A stretch of 64,000 nt of DNA from Leptolyngbya sp. FACHB-8 (GCF_014695575.1 NZ_JACJOO010000064.1:124001-188000), one strand, 5' to 3'. Positions 1-8,942 are shown, numbered from the stretch's first letter. A program made the numbers and translations. The notes: generated from the sequence alone by a model not told the origin.

Positions 1-2
1 TT

Positions 3-674
3 GGGGCGATCGCCCAATGCCATGTCGCCCCTACCACAGAAGTTGTCACCGTTTGTCCCCAAAAGGGGCCAGTCTCCATTGAGAGTTTCTACGACGAGTA
101 CCTCGCCATCCCCCAGGTGTTAGCAGAAGTGATGCGGGATGAACCCCAGTTCGATGCCTTTGTGCTGGCCTGTTGGGGTGATCCGGGTATTGAAGCCGTG
201 CGGGAAATCACGACCAAGCCGGTGGTAGGGATTGCAGAGGCATCCATGTACGCCGCGAACGCGATCGCCCCACGCTGGTCTGTGATCACCACCCTACGCC
301 GCAGTTACCACATGGTCGAAGCGATTGTGCAACGCACAGGATTGGGCGATCGCTGTGCCTCTATCCGCTGTGTCGATCTTCCGGTGCTCGCCTGTGAAGA
401 AGACCCCTCGGCCATCATCGAAGGGTTATCTCAGATGGGTTTGCTGGCCCTGAAGGAGGATGGTGCAGAAGCACTGGTGCTGGGTTGCGCCGGGATGGGC
501 GGCCTGGATGAGAAGTTAAGCCAGCGGCTGGGAGTTCCCTGCGTGGATGCCGTCGCCGCTGGAGTTCGTTTTGCTGAAATGCTGGCTGGGATGAAATTGC
601 AAACCAGCAAGTGGCTAACCTATCGTTCACCTGAACCCAAGCTTCGCAAAGGAATGGAACATCCATTCTGTTGA
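3..674 (+). CDS. Asp/Glu/hydantoin racemase family protein (5' end outside window)
   Basis: The reading frame is open from the window edge to the stop at 672-674, giving 223 visible residues; the start lies upstream. The visible N-terminus (VCPQKGPVSIESFYDEY) matches the family segment just after its first strand. Two cysteines in the two-base racemase positions are present: ACWGDPG and VLGCAGMGG. The segment PVVGIAEASM is also typical of the family. Members racemise hydantoins or amino acids without a cofactor, or are allantoin racemases; the substrate cannot be told from sequence. It converges with the DUF1400 gene 30 nt downstream. Family is confident, substrate is not. Confidence 0.88.
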   Translation, partial: GAIAQCHVAPTTEVVTVCPQKGPVSIESFYDEYLAIPQVLAEVMRDEPQFDAFVLACWGDPGIEAVREITTKPVVGIAEASMYAANAIAPRWSVITTLRRSYHMVEAIVQRTGLGDRCASIRCVDLPVLACEEDPSAIIEGLSQMGLLALKEDGAEALVLGCAGMGGLDEKLSQRLGVPCVDAVAAGVRFAEMLAGMKLQTSKWLTYRSPEPKLRKGMEHPFC

Positions 675-702
675 TGCTACGGGTGCTTTACGCACGTTTG
701 CC

Positions 703-1260
703 CTACCTGGCCGTACGCATGGCAGAGAGTTCTTCCATGAGAGGCATCAGGTTTACCCCATTGATGTACATCTGATCCGTGGGGTAGTTCTCCATCAGCT
801 CCAGCAGCGTAATCTGTTGATCTGAGCCAGTCGATTGGGCAATAGCTGAGCGCAGGGCAGGAATGTTATCCTCTCCCGAACCGGTATGTATGACGTCCGT
901 AAAACGGGCCAGAAGGCGATCGCCCGTAGGCCCATTCATCAAATCATTGAGCAATGTTTCACTCAAAGGCATTGAAGTATTCAAGGCACCCTGGGCGGTA
1001 GCTGTATCGACCCCAGCAATTCCCAGGTAGAACGCCAGGGATTGCGACGGTTCCCCAGTACGAGCCAGGGTTTGCAAGTCACGTAAGGGGAAAGAGGCTG
1101 ACAGAGGCCCGTAGGTTACGACAACTTCCTCAGCCGCCAGGGAGGGTGCTGAATGACCGAAAGCACCTAGAGTCACCAGCAGTGCTAAAGCCCCTGTCCA
1201 GCAGACACTCCGGGCGAGGCGGGTTAGAACAGTAGAGAGTAGGGGACGGGAGGCACGCAT
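703..1260 (-). CDS. Secreted DUF1400 domain protein without hydrolase domain
   Basis: 185 residues. A basic N-terminus followed by a hydrophobic stretch and a likely signal peptidase site near SLAAEE (about residue 43) indicates export. The rest matches the cyanobacterial DUF1400 module: VVVTYGPLSASFPLRDLQ at its start, and LLELMENYPTDQMYINGVNL near the end. In many cyanobacterial proteins this module precedes an alpha/beta hydrolase; here the protein ends after the module, so no catalytic Ser is present. It is monocistronic, facing the racemase gene. The function of the isolated module is unknown. The start ATG at 1260 is directly followed by Arg-rich signal-peptide sequence, which supports it. 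Confidence 0.75.
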   Translation of the reverse strand: MRASRPLLSTVLTRLARSVCWTGALALLVTLGAFGHSAPSLAAEEVVVTYGPLSASFPLRDLQTLARTGEPSQSLAFYLGIAGVDTATAQGALNTSMPLSETLLNDLMNGPTGDRLLARFTDVIHTGSGEDNIPALRSAIAQSTGSDQQITLLELMENYPTDQMYINGVNLMPLMEELSAMRTAR

Positions 1261-1462
1261 AGATCTTAAGGATGCACAGAGTAAAGGTCATGTTTGAGTG
1301 ACGACACCCAGAGTCTAAAAGCTCCCATTGTAGGCTAGGGATCTTCAAATTCTTCTGCCGGGAGTTAAGAACGTTAGGGCCAAGGTGATTAACCAGTCCC
1401 AATGATACGATTGTTCTCAAATACCCCCAGTTGGGTTTCTAAGGATCACCAATAGAACAACC

Positions 1463-1555
1463 TCAGGACTTATGCAAGCCCGCTATATCTAGAGCATTTA
1501 TGTTGTAGTTGGGGGGCAAAGCACCCCAACTACAACATAAATATGTAAGTCCTGA
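1463..1555. repeat. R2 element, copy a
   Basis: A 93-nt element bounded by TCAGGACTTATGCAAGCC and ATATGTAAGTCCTGA, which are inverted complements at their tips. The inside is a hairpin with arms ATTTATGTTGTAGTTGGGG and its complement around GGCAAAGCA. The part CCGCTATATCTAGAGCATTTA (read here in two pieces: CCGCTATATCTAG and AGCATTTA) recurs in copy b at 31737. It lies in the 836-nt gap between the DUF1400 gene and the first WD40 kinase. Confidence 0.8.
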
Positions 1556-1619
1556 ACCTGTCCTTCTTTTTGCGGGAGGGGCGGCTGCGCTGCCAATCCT
1601 ACACAAAGAAGGACAGGTT
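1555..1619. repeat. Inverted repeat abutting R2a
   Basis: Arms AACCTGTCCTTCTTT (1555-1569) and its exact complement (1605-1619) enclose a GC-rich 35-nt centre with the smaller hairpin GGCGGCTGCGCTGCC. It begins where R2a ends. No coding frame of interest crosses it. Confidence 0.7.
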
Positions 1620-1800
1620 ATTAAATAAATGCACGCTCCTAAGGAGACAACATTGCAGAACAGAATAAAAGCGATCGCCTGCGCTGAACCGTTCTTGCCA
1701 TTTATCTGCACTCAGTACAGGCAAACTGACACGAACTGTCCAGTATTAAGCGGCGGCAATCAACCAATTCCAAACGGAGGCAAACTTAAGCCAGCGAAGA

Positions 1801-1899
1801 CTAGTAGGCTGCGGCCTAAGTTCACAACCTATGTTTTGTGTGGGGTGCTTCGCACCCCACACAAAACATAGGTGATGGATTTCCGCCTCAGCGTACTAG
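1801..1899. repeat. R1 element, copy a (full length)
   Basis: 99 nt from CTAGTAGGCTGCGGCCTAAG to TTTCCGCCTCAGCGTACTAG. The ends are imperfect inverted repeats (CTAGTAGGCTG against CTAGTACGCTG). The middle is a near-perfect hairpin: CCTATGTTTTGTGTGGGGTG, tip CTTCG, then its complement. The same element occurs at 57551 (inverted) and as a deletion derivative at 14651. Confidence 0.88.
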
Positions 1900-2095
1900 A
1901 GTGTTGTTACTTTGTAATGCAAAGAATTCTATTCCTTGGGAATAATGGTGGATGTCACAAATCCCGATTGCTTGGATGCGTGCAGAAAATGGGTGTCATG
2001 CCATCCCCCCGCATCCCCCAAATCGGTTGATAATTAGTAATTAGATGAATCATGCATAACACCGAGATCATCGGCTGTTCCAGGAACGCATTGCC

Positions 2096-4315
2096 ATGAG
2101 CCTCTGTATTAATCCAAACTGCGCCCAACCCGACCACCCTGGCAATGATGGGAGCCGCTACTGCCAGAGCTGTAAGTCTGACATGGTATTGCAGGGGCAC
2201 TATCGGGTGATGCGGCTGGTCAACAATCGAAGTGGCTTTGGCCGAGTCTATGAAGCCTATGAACGCAATATCCCCAAAATTCTCAAAGTTCTAAAGTCTG
2301 CTCATAATCACAATGCCAAGGCCGTACAACTGTTTCAGCAAGAAGCTTACGTGCTGAGCCAGTTGAACCATCCCGGCGTACCCCGGGTTGAAGGGGAAGG
2401 TTACTTCCAGTTCCACCCGGCAGATGGAGGGGAGCCCCTGCACTGCCTGGTCATGGAAAAAATTGATGGTCCTAACCTGAAAGAATGGATGCGCCAACAG
2501 GGCGGCCATACCATCAGCGAAAAGCAGGCACGAGAGTGGCTATGGCAAGTGGCCGATGTGCTTCATCTGGTGCACCAACAACATTACTTTCATCGGGACA
2601 TTAAGCCAGAGAACTTGATGCTTCGCTCCAACGGCCAAGTGGTGCTGGTGGATTTTGGGGCAGCGCGGGCTGTCACTGAAACTTATATGGCCCAATTAGG
2701 GGCCACCGGAGGAATGACTCGCATCAGCTCTGCTGGCTACACTCCTCCCGAACAGGAGAAGGGGCAGGCCGTACCTCAGTCTGATTTCTACGCTCTCGGC
2801 TGGACGTTTATCTATCTGTTAACGGGGAAGCAACCCACCGATCCTGAGGTCTACGATCCGTTAATGGATGCGGCTCATTGGCGTGAATTTGCGCCACAAA
2901 TTTCACCCGCCTTTGGAGATTTTATCGATCGCCTGATCGCTCCCCGGGCGGTCGATCGCCCCCAGACAACTACAGCTCTGCTCAATGCTTTAGGGAACCT
3001 ACCCGATCTCACAACTTCGTTGCCCGGCCTACAACCTCTCACCGCTGTGGAACCCTCCAGCGACATTACAGAGCCCCTGTATAACCCGGATAACTCTGCT
3101 CCCCTGACCAGTCTGCCCTTTGTCCACTACGCCGCCACCAATGGCCACCAGGATTCTAGTGCCAGCGCGAATGGTCACAAGGATTCTGATGCCAGCGCGT
3201 TGGATACCAAGCCGGGTTCGAAGCCATTGTCTAACAAATCTCTAGTCGATTCAGGCCGATGGATGTGGGTTGGCAGCGGCATTCTGACTTTGATGTTGGT
3301 GACAGGAGGGGTGAGCTGGTGGATGGTGCAGGAGACTAACCGGACAGGTACACTACCGTTCCCAGCCCTATTTGGCCGTCTCCCTGACAGCCTGCCAGTG
3401 GAACATATCAAACCTCAAGCGATTTTGACGGGTCACGCTGGATTTGTAAACCAAACCATCTTCACCTCGGATATGAAGACCCTGATCAGTGCTGGAGCAG
3501 ATGGTCAGATTTTGCTGTGGGATCGGCAAACTGGACAAAAAATCCAGGCTCTACCCGAAGGCCATAGTAGTTTTATCAATGCGTTGGCCCTGAGCGGCAA
3601 TGGTCGATGGTTAGCCAGTGGTGGTGCCGATGATGCGATCATCATTTGGCAAATGGACCGAAAAACCAGGACAGGCAAGGTGCTTCACACCCTGACGGGG
3701 CATACCAGCCCAGTCAACACCCTGGCCATGACACCCAATAACGTTTTGGCCAGCGGCGGTGCTGACAACACGGTGCGGACCTGGGACGTCGCAACTGGCA
3801 AACCCTTACGTACCTTCAATAGCCATGAGGGCATTGTGAATGCGATCGCCATCAGCCCCAATGGGAAGTACCTGGTAGCTGTCGGAACAGCCCCCGAGGC
3901 CGTCCTTTGGAATCTCGATACAGGCCAGGAGATGAAGCGTCTTAACGGGTATGACGGAAATCTTAATGCGGTTGTATTCAGCCCCGACGGATCTAGTGTG
4001 CTCGCTGCGGGAACGGAGCGCAAGGTCTATATTTGGGATGCCCGTACAGGTGAACTGGAGGATACCTTAGAAGGGACAACGGGTTATATTAATAGCCTTT
4101 CCATGCAGGGCTTAGGCAACCGTCTGCTGGGCACCGACTCCGATGGCAAGCTGTATCTGTGGGATTTGCGCAATCACGTCTTATCCCACATTTTCAAGGG
4201 AGACGACGGCCCGCTGGATCACATGACCGTTAGCAGTGATTGGCGCGTTATCGCAACCGGCAAAGGTACAGATAAGGTCTATCTCTGGGAAACGCCCCCT
4301 GCTGCAGTGCAGTAA
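2096..4315 (+). CDS. Membrane-anchored Ser/Thr protein kinase with WD40 repeats
   Basis: 739 residues. The N-terminus is a zinc ribbon (C4, C9, C23, C26). A Hanks-type kinase domain follows (about 35-300) with Lys64 in KILKVLK, catalytic loop FHRDIKPENL (D168), DFG at 186-188 and a GYTPPEQ segment at the activation-loop end. A linker rich in Ser and Ala contains the direct repeat NGHQDSSASANGHKDSDAS (349-367). One transmembrane helix lies at about 391-411, and six to seven WD40 repeats at about 440-735 form a probable propeller outside the membrane. Catalytic residues look intact. Targets are unknown. Two soluble paralogues are at 39197 and 41006. A hairpin at 4357 follows the stop. Confidence 0.93.
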   Translation: MSLCINPNCAQPDHPGNDGSRYCQSCKSDMVLQGHYRVMRLVNNRSGFGRVYEAYERNIPKILKVLKSAHNHNAKAVQLFQQEAYVLSQLNHPGVPRVEGEGYFQFHPADGGEPLHCLVMEKIDGPNLKEWMRQQGGHTISEKQAREWLWQVADVLHLVHQQHYFHRDIKPENLMLRSNGQVVLVDFGAARAVTETYMAQLGATGGMTRISSAGYTPPEQEKGQAVPQSDFYALGWTFIYLLTGKQPTDPEVYDPLMDAAHWREFAPQISPAFGDFIDRLIAPRAVDRPQTTTALLNALGNLPDLTTSLPGLQPLTAVEPSSDITEPLYNPDNSAPLTSLPFVHYAATNGHQDSSASANGHKDSDASALDTKPGSKPLSNKSLVDSGRWMWVGSGILTLMLVTGGVSWWMVQETNRTGTLPFPALFGRLPDSLPVEHIKPQAILTGHAGFVNQTIFTSDMKTLISAGADGQILLWDRQTGQKIQALPEGHSSFINALALSGNGRWLASGGADDAIIIWQMDRKTRTGKVLHTLTGHTSPVNTLAMTPNNVLASGGADNTVRTWDVATGKPLRTFNSHEGIVNAIAISPNGKYLVAVGTAPEAVLWNLDTGQEMKRLNGYDGNLNAVVFSPDGSSVLAAGTERKVYIWDARTGELEDTLEGTTGYINSLSMQGLGNRLLGTDSDGKLYLWDLRNHVLSHIFKGDDGPLDHMTVSSDWRVIATGKGTDKVYLWETPPAAVQ

Positions 4316-4316
4316 T

Positions 4317-4350
4317 TCCTAAGAATCAACCCGCATAGCGCTATAAAACA
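4317..4350. repeat. R6-type end sequence
   Basis: The stretch AGAATCAACCCGCATAGCG followed by CTATAAAAC is the reverse complement of the left end of the R6 elements at 11950 and 52511. Only the end is recognisable, directly after the kinase stop codon. Confidence 0.45.
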
Positions 4351-4356
4351 ACCTGT

Positions 4357-4395
4357 CATTGTTTTTGAGGGAGCTAAGCTCCCTCAAAAACAATG
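4357..4395. terminator. Hairpin between convergent genes
   Basis: Perfect 18-bp stem (CATTGTTTTTGAGGGAGC and complement) with a 3-nt loop, between the stop codons of the kinase (4315) and the DUF3352 gene (4422). Position and shape suit a bidirectional terminator; the A/T-rich base of the stem would supply the U run. Confidence 0.6.
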
Positions 4396-4421
4396 ACTAA
4401 ACGTCCAGAACAGCACCATGG

Positions 4422-6209
4422 TTATCCCTGGGGAGATGGGCTGGCGCTAGGACTTGGGGTTGCTCCCGGAGGGGGTAAAGGTGGGGCTTCTCCTTCCTTA
4501 CGAAGGCGCAAATACAGGTCGAAGCGGCTCGTGCGATCGCTTCCTAGAGCGCTGGTCATACCGATTTGCTGCATGGCCTCCATGGCTGTAGCGGCCCCTT
4601 GGGGAAACTGCGGCAAGGGTAGGCTGCCACCCAAGCTTCGTAAACCATCAACATCAACGAATACACGCCCATTGTGAGCAGCCAGTTCTCTAGATTGAGT
4701 GGCCTCGAACAGGTCGTTATTCTTTAGTAGAGTTTTTGGGGCTGGGAGCACGGTATTAATGCTTCCAGCTCCCAGGGTCAGCACCGCGGTATTGTCATCC
4801 AGCCAGCCGTGGGTTACCGTCAGGGAACCAAAAGGCGACACCCAGTTCACCAGAGATTTGCCACCAATTTCAATGGGGCTAACGCGAAACTGATACCGCT
4901 CACCCATCACGGCGTCTAGTTTTTCAAAGGTTGCTTCCGCCGCTGCGCGATCGCTTGTCTGAGCCAGCAGCACTACCCCGACCTGGGCTGTTCCGGAGGG
5001 AGCCGTCATCGGCACCAGTGCCAGAGCAAATTCCCCATCCATCCATTTCAAGAAATCATTGTTCCAATCCAGCCCAGTGGTGCGATTAATGCCCTGCTCA
5101 AAGGTGCTGGGGTTCAGGGGATTGGCGGGGCTGGCGATCGCCTGTTGACGATAGCCTTCCCAAAACTGCCGCATGTTTCCCCCCGACATCAAGAGGCGGG
5201 TTGCATCGGGCAGCAGGGCTGGCAGTTCCCCTGCATCGTTGCTAACGGTGTAACGGGTTTCACTATTTGGAGCCAGCCAGTTTGAGCCTAAAATGCGTAA
5301 GCCCTGAGATTCCAACGTCATGTTGGCAACGACTCCCTGATTCCGCTGCACAGGGGTCAAACTGAGCAGGGGGACAGGTTGAGCCGTGTTAGCTGCGACC
5401 ACCTGACGCACTTCTGGCCCATTCAGGTAAAGCTGCAAAAACGGTTGATCGACACGGCTATTGGCAAGAGCCTCTCGATATCCTGCGGCATCCCTCAGGG
5501 CCGGACGACCTTTGTAGGTATCAATCACCCGCTCCACAGCGCTGGCTTGATTACTGACCACGGCATATTTACCTTCCAGCACAGTTGCCGCATAGCTCTG
5601 CTCCCCCTGCCCGGTCACCTCACGAATGGTAAACCCCTGGTAGTCGCGGGTCTTCACCTGTTGCCCTGTCGCTCCAGGCGCATTTTCCAGGACCTGCCGG
5701 GCTCTCCCTGCATCGGCGATCGGCAAAATCGCCACCAAAGGCAATGGCTGCTTCGGATCGACCAGGGTGGCCAATCCTTCAGGTGCCTCCGGTGATGCTT
5801 GAGGAGATCCGGTCGGAGATGGGGAGGGCGATGGGGGCGTTTCACTATCCCAGGGCAGGAATGCCAGCGTTACATCCTCACCCACCCAGGGTTGAATATC
5901 CCGGCGATATTGCAGGCCATTGGCTGTGAGAAAGCGATCGCGCCAACGCACCAATTGCGCATCAAATTGTGACCGCGATTGCGGTGTACCAAACCCCCGC
6001 AGCCGTCGCCATTGCCCCTCATTGGTGCTGACGGTCATGCTCATCACCGCATCCTGCGGTAGAACCTCCACCCCAACGGGCACCACCGCTCCCGCTCCCG
6101 GCCCCCGTGCCAAACGATAACCGAGATACCCCCCCAGGGTAAGGGCGATCGCCGTTCCCGTCGCTACCACTACATAAGGATTAAATTTCTTACCCGACAA
6201 ACGCTTCAT
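4422..6209 (-). CDS. DUF3352 domain protein, membrane-anchored
   Basis: 595 residues. A single N-terminal membrane helix (about 12-30, YVVVATGTAIALTLGGYLGY) is followed by a large extracytoplasmic part that matches the cyanobacterial DUF3352 family: VEVLPQDAVMSMTVSTNEGQW early and ALGSDRTSRFDLYLRL near the end. Low-complexity Pro/Ser insertions occur at about 125-145 and in the last 20 residues. No enzymatic motif was recognised; the function of the family is unknown. It is monocistronic and convergent with the WD40 kinase. Confidence 0.8.
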   Translation of the reverse strand: MKRLSGKKFNPYVVVATGTAIALTLGGYLGYRLARGPGAGAVVPVGVEVLPQDAVMSMTVSTNEGQWRRLRGFGTPQSRSQFDAQLVRWRDRFLTANGLQYRRDIQPWVGEDVTLAFLPWDSETPPSPSPSPTGSPQASPEAPEGLATLVDPKQPLPLVAILPIADAGRARQVLENAPGATGQQVKTRDYQGFTIREVTGQGEQSYAATVLEGKYAVVSNQASAVERVIDTYKGRPALRDAAGYREALANSRVDQPFLQLYLNGPEVRQVVAANTAQPVPLLSLTPVQRNQGVVANMTLESQGLRILGSNWLAPNSETRYTVSNDAGELPALLPDATRLLMSGGNMRQFWEGYRQQAIASPANPLNPSTFEQGINRTTGLDWNNDFLKWMDGEFALALVPMTAPSGTAQVGVVLLAQTSDRAAAEATFEKLDAVMGERYQFRVSPIEIGGKSLVNWVSPFGSLTVTHGWLDDNTAVLTLGAGSINTVLPAPKTLLKNNDLFEATQSRELAAHNGRVFVDVDGLRSLGGSLPLPQFPQGAATAMEAMQQIGMTSALGSDRTSRFDLYLRLRKEGEAPPLPPPGATPSPSASPSPQG

Positions 6210-6457
6210 TTCGGTTCTACCCGCCTAGCCAATACAGAGACACAAGGCCTATCAATGCAGCAACCCTACAGCATCTTAGAGGATGTTTGAAAATTCCAAG
6301 CAGGTTGATCTGCGGTGTTACGCCCATGAAATCAACGGTTCAAACAACTTCTTAGAAGTCTCATCTTAACGAATGTTCCAGGGCTCCTTGGGAGATTTAC
6401 CTTTAGGAAAAATCCTCCCAACTGAGACGTATATAGCCGTTATTGCATGACACTAGC

Positions 6458-6511
6458 CTTAAGTTTCAGACCTCCGGATTCTGCGAGAATCCGGAGGTCT
6501 GAAAGCTTAAG
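6458..6511. repeat. Long perfect hairpin in gap 6210-6701
   Basis: Arms CTTAAG plus TTTCAGACCTCCGGATTCT pair with AGAATCCGGAGGTCTGAAAG and CTTAAG around GCG. It lies between the 5' end of the DUF3352 gene and the 3' end of the cupin gene. The rest of this 492-nt gap shows no gene. Confidence 0.75.
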
Positions 6512-6701
6512 TAACATCTGTTTGAGATCAGCTGACGTGCTCATTTCTCCGGGCACTCTACACACTCAAAGTGAGCGTTTTTGAAGCCCACATACTGGGC
6601 AGCGCTCGAAAACATGCTAATAGCCAGTCGTGCTTATGATCAGAAGTGGCGCGGCCAGCTGTGTTGAAGCAGGAACCAACCGCGCTTTGATGAATCAGGT
6701 G

Positions 6702-6989
6702 TTAGCCAAAGCTGTAGTGTTTTTTAACCGCAGCCTGAATCTTCCAGGTACAAGCCATCCCAGCCGGAAAGGTTACGAGATCTCCCTTCCCCATCGGCAC
6801 AGGGTCACCCCCCTCCGGTGTCACAATGACATCTCCTTCCAGAAAATAGCAGGTTTCAGCATCATCGTAGACCCAGGGAAACTCTGACACCTCTTTTTGC
6901 CAGATGGGCCAGGTGAATACACCCTGCTGCTCTAGATCGGCTGGAGCGGGTTGTCGCTCAATACGAATGGTTTGAGTGGCTTGGCTCAT
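6702..6989 (-). CDS. Small cupin (DUF861-type) protein
   Basis: 95 residues starting MSQATQTIRIERQ; I chose this ATG because GGAG lies 9 nt upstream and the family alignment begins here. Upstream in-frame ATGs exist but add sequence unlike the family. A one-domain cupin: TWPIWQKEVSEFPWVYDDAE, then ETCYFLEGDVIVTPEGG and GDLVTFPAGMACTWKI, the typical DUF861 strand pattern. It follows the dehydrogenase gene by 67 nt on the same strand, so they may be co-transcribed. Substrate unknown. Confidence 0.85.
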   Translation of the reverse strand: MSQATQTIRIERQPAPADLEQQGVFTWPIWQKEVSEFPWVYDDAETCYFLEGDVIVTPEGGDPVPMGKGDLVTFPAGMACTWKIQAAVKKHYSFG

Positions 6990-7056
6990 GGTTATGTCTC
7001 CAGATACGACATTTGAGGTTTTGGGCAAGTACGGCTGAGCCATGCTTGCCGGAGAC

Positions 7057-7926
7057 TCAAGGTTGCTTTTGAGGATACACCGCCGCGAACAAAGCTGAGT
7101 AGTCAGCATCTACCAGTTCAGCTTGAGCACAGGCATCCTCTAAAATTTGCCGGATTCCTTCCAGGCTATCCACTCGCACTCCAGCGGCTTGGGCTTCTGC
7201 CAGGAAGAGCCGCACATCTTTCAACATGTGCCGAGTGGGGAAATTGGGATTGGCAAAGTCGCGATTCAACATCCGATCCAACTTCTTATCGAAGGTCGAA
7301 GCATAGAGCGCACTTTCGCGCAGAATTCCCATGAACGTCTCCACATCTACCCCTTGTTCCTGCACAAAGGCAAGGCTTTGGGAAAAGGCTGTCGTTAAGG
7401 AGGCAATCAGCTGATTGAGAGCCAATTTCAGGGCCGCAGCACTACCAACAGGGCCGATATGTTGCGGTTCTCCAAGATGTTGCAGGAGTGATCGCCATGT
7501 CTCAAACTGCTCTGGCGTACTGCCCACCATGATCTGCAACGTCCCTGCCTCTACCTGGGGAATGCTGCCCAAAACTGGAGCTTCCAGGTAATGACCTCCA
7601 GCCGCTTCAGTATCTGTTTGCAATGCACGACTTTCATTGGGGCCAATTGTACCCATTTGAACCAGAGTGCCCCCACTCAACTTTCCAGAGACATCCTCGG
7701 AGAACAGCAGAGAGCGGATAGCCCTGGCATCACTGACCATGAGTAAAACCGCTTCCGTTTCCTGAAAGAGGTGGGGGAGAGAGGGGGCGATCGCCACTCC
7801 CTGCGCTTGCAACGACGCTAACTTATCAGAACTCCGGTTCCAAACCATCGTCGGCACCCCAGCTGCATGAAGTCGCGCTGCCATCGGTGCCCCCATCAAC
7901 CCAGTGCCTATTAGTCCAATTGTCAT
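7057..7926 (-). CDS. NAD(P)-dependent beta-hydroxyacid dehydrogenase family
   Basis: 289 residues, usual for the 3-hydroxyisobutyrate/glyoxylate-succinic semialdehyde reductase group. N-terminal dinucleotide motif GLIGTGLMGAPMAARL (4-19), substrate-binding segment YLEAPVLGS (113-121), and catalytic Lys167 with Asn171 in GSAAALKLALNQ. Reduces or oxidises small beta-hydroxyacids; which one is uncertain. The Arg/Ser pattern after the Rossmann fold (WNRSSDK) hints at NADP use, which is an inference. The cupin gene follows. Confidence 0.88.
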   Translation of the reverse strand: MTIGLIGTGLMGAPMAARLHAAGVPTMVWNRSSDKLASLQAQGVAIAPSLPHLFQETEAVLLMVSDARAIRSLLFSEDVSGKLSGGTLVQMGTIGPNESRALQTDTEAAGGHYLEAPVLGSIPQVEAGTLQIMVGSTPEQFETWRSLLQHLGEPQHIGPVGSAAALKLALNQLIASLTTAFSQSLAFVQEQGVDVETFMGILRESALYASTFDKKLDRMLNRDFANPNFPTRHMLKDVRLFLAEAQAAGVRVDSLEGIRQILEDACAQAELVDADYSALFAAVYPQKQP

Positions 7927-7970
7927 CGGCTCTCCCTCTCACATCTGCACTCTCAAGCCTACAGCGATCG

Positions 7971-8027
7971 CCTGTCATAAAGAGGAGAGGGGGATGCGTT
8001 GCATCCCCCTCTCCTCTTTATGACAGG
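7971..8027. terminator. 27-bp perfect hairpin downstream of srx
   Basis: Arms from 7971-7997 (beginning CCTGTCATAAAGAGGAGAGG) pair without mismatch to 8001-8027 around GTT. It starts 8 nt after the sulfiredoxin stop codon and ends the srx transcript, or is an unassigned palindromic element. Confidence 0.6.
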
Positions 8028-8034
8028 CAAGTTT

Positions 8035-8295
8035 TTAAGCAAGGTGTTTTTGCAAAATCGAGCGGGGAGCTTTTCGAACCCGACAGCGAATGGTTTCATG
8101 GCCCAACCGCGTGCAAGCTTCGTAACGGTGACAGCCCGAAAAGCCGTAATACTGGCCATCCACCTCCAGCACATCAATCGGCTCCTGCTGACCAACTTCC
8201 TGAATTGACTGCATCAGGGCGATCACCTTGGCCGGGTCATTTTGCCGCAGGAAGGGGCGGCGAATTTGATTGAGAGGAATATCTTCAATACGCAT
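8035..8295 (-). CDS. srx: Sulfiredoxin
   Basis: 86 residues, the normal size for cyanobacterial sulfiredoxin. It has a ParB-like fold with the signature GFSGCHRYEA containing catalytic Cys55. Sulfiredoxin uses ATP to reduce over-oxidised (sulfinic) peroxiredoxin in the cytosol. The first residues MRIEDIPLNQIRRPFLRQ and the downstream VRKAPRSILQKHL are also typical. A perfect 21-nt palindrome lies 29-49 nt upstream of the start (8324-8344), a likely operator. Ends in a strong hairpin. Confidence 0.93.
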   Translation of the reverse strand: MRIEDIPLNQIRRPFLRQNDPAKVIALMQSIQEVGQQEPIDVLEVDGQYYGFSGCHRYEACTRLGHETIRCRVRKAPRSILQKHLA

Positions 8296-8323
8296 AAGGA
8301 ACTTCTCAGCATCTCTTCCTAAA

Positions 8324-8344
8324 TCATACTCATAATGAGTATGA
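8324..8344. promoter_or_regulatory. Perfect 21-nt palindrome upstream of srx
   Basis: TCATACTCAT, central A, ATGAGTATGA: 10-bp arms around one base. It is 29 nt from the srx start codon. A 1-nt-spaced inverted repeat is the geometry of Fur/PerR/Zur boxes, although the sequence is not a standard consensus. Confidence 0.55.
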
Positions 8345-8461
8345 GTTGCAAAGAATGCGTGAGGTTGCCCATGTCTCTCTACGTTCAGGGCTTAGTCGTT
8401 CCTGTTGTGAGTGATGGGCTTCGCACACAACAGGAATGCACTCAACATAGAAGACATGTTT

Positions 8462-8884
8462 TTAAGAGCGCTGGTCTTCCAACAATTGCCGAATTTGTTG
8501 GAGTTCCACGAGAATCTCCTTCAGAATGGCGTGGGTCGTATTTTCTGTTGGCTCACGCTTCTCAATCAAGACCTGCTTAATACCCAACACATCACGGGCA
8601 AAGCGGGCGACCTCGTTGGGGTCAAACTTTAGCGGTTCATCGCGATTCTGACGCAGTTCGGGGTTAAGGCGCTTGGGGTCATACTCCATATTGAGGCGGT
8701 TGGGGTCTGTGTTGGCGTAACGGTAAACCGACGCCCGAGAGCGGTTCAAGACCCGTTGTACCGCATCAATATCCATGTATCCCTGACGATTGGTGGCGAC
8801 TGTTGTGTCAGGTTCCCAATCTGTGCGGTTTGTAGCAAACGCATCCGTCATGGTGAACGTGCTGTTTGAAAGATCCTGTTCCAT
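8462..8884 (-). CDS. Conserved hypothetical with helix-turn-helix-like segment
   Basis: 140 residues. I know this type of protein only as an uncharacterised cyanobacterial family. Residues about 38-62 (MDIDAVQRVLNRSRASVYRY) look like a helix-turn-helix of the kind that reads 'ASVYRY' as recognition helix, followed by NTDP and a segment RLNPELRQNRDEPLKFDPNEVARFARDVLG. The last 25 residues (ILKEILVELQQIRQLLED) would form an amphipathic helix or coiled coil, suggesting a dimer. A DNA-binding role is an inference. The start could also be Met12. Nearest neighbours are srx and the M15 peptidase, both on the same strand but with gaps of about 165 nt. Confidence 0.7.
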   Translation of the reverse strand: MEQDLSNSTFTMTDAFATNRTDWEPDTTVATNRQGYMDIDAVQRVLNRSRASVYRYANTDPNRLNMEYDPKRLNPELRQNRDEPLKFDPNEVARFARDVLGIKQVLIEKREPTENTTHAILKEILVELQQIRQLLEDQRS

Positions 8885-8942
8885 GGTTTAACGCATTTCA
8901 AAGCAACCAATTAGAAGATGCTGAGTCAGACTCAAAAGGAGC

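Noticed and set aside
1629-1871. 80-codon plus-strand frame
   Set aside because: Ends inside the R1a element; composition not protein-like.
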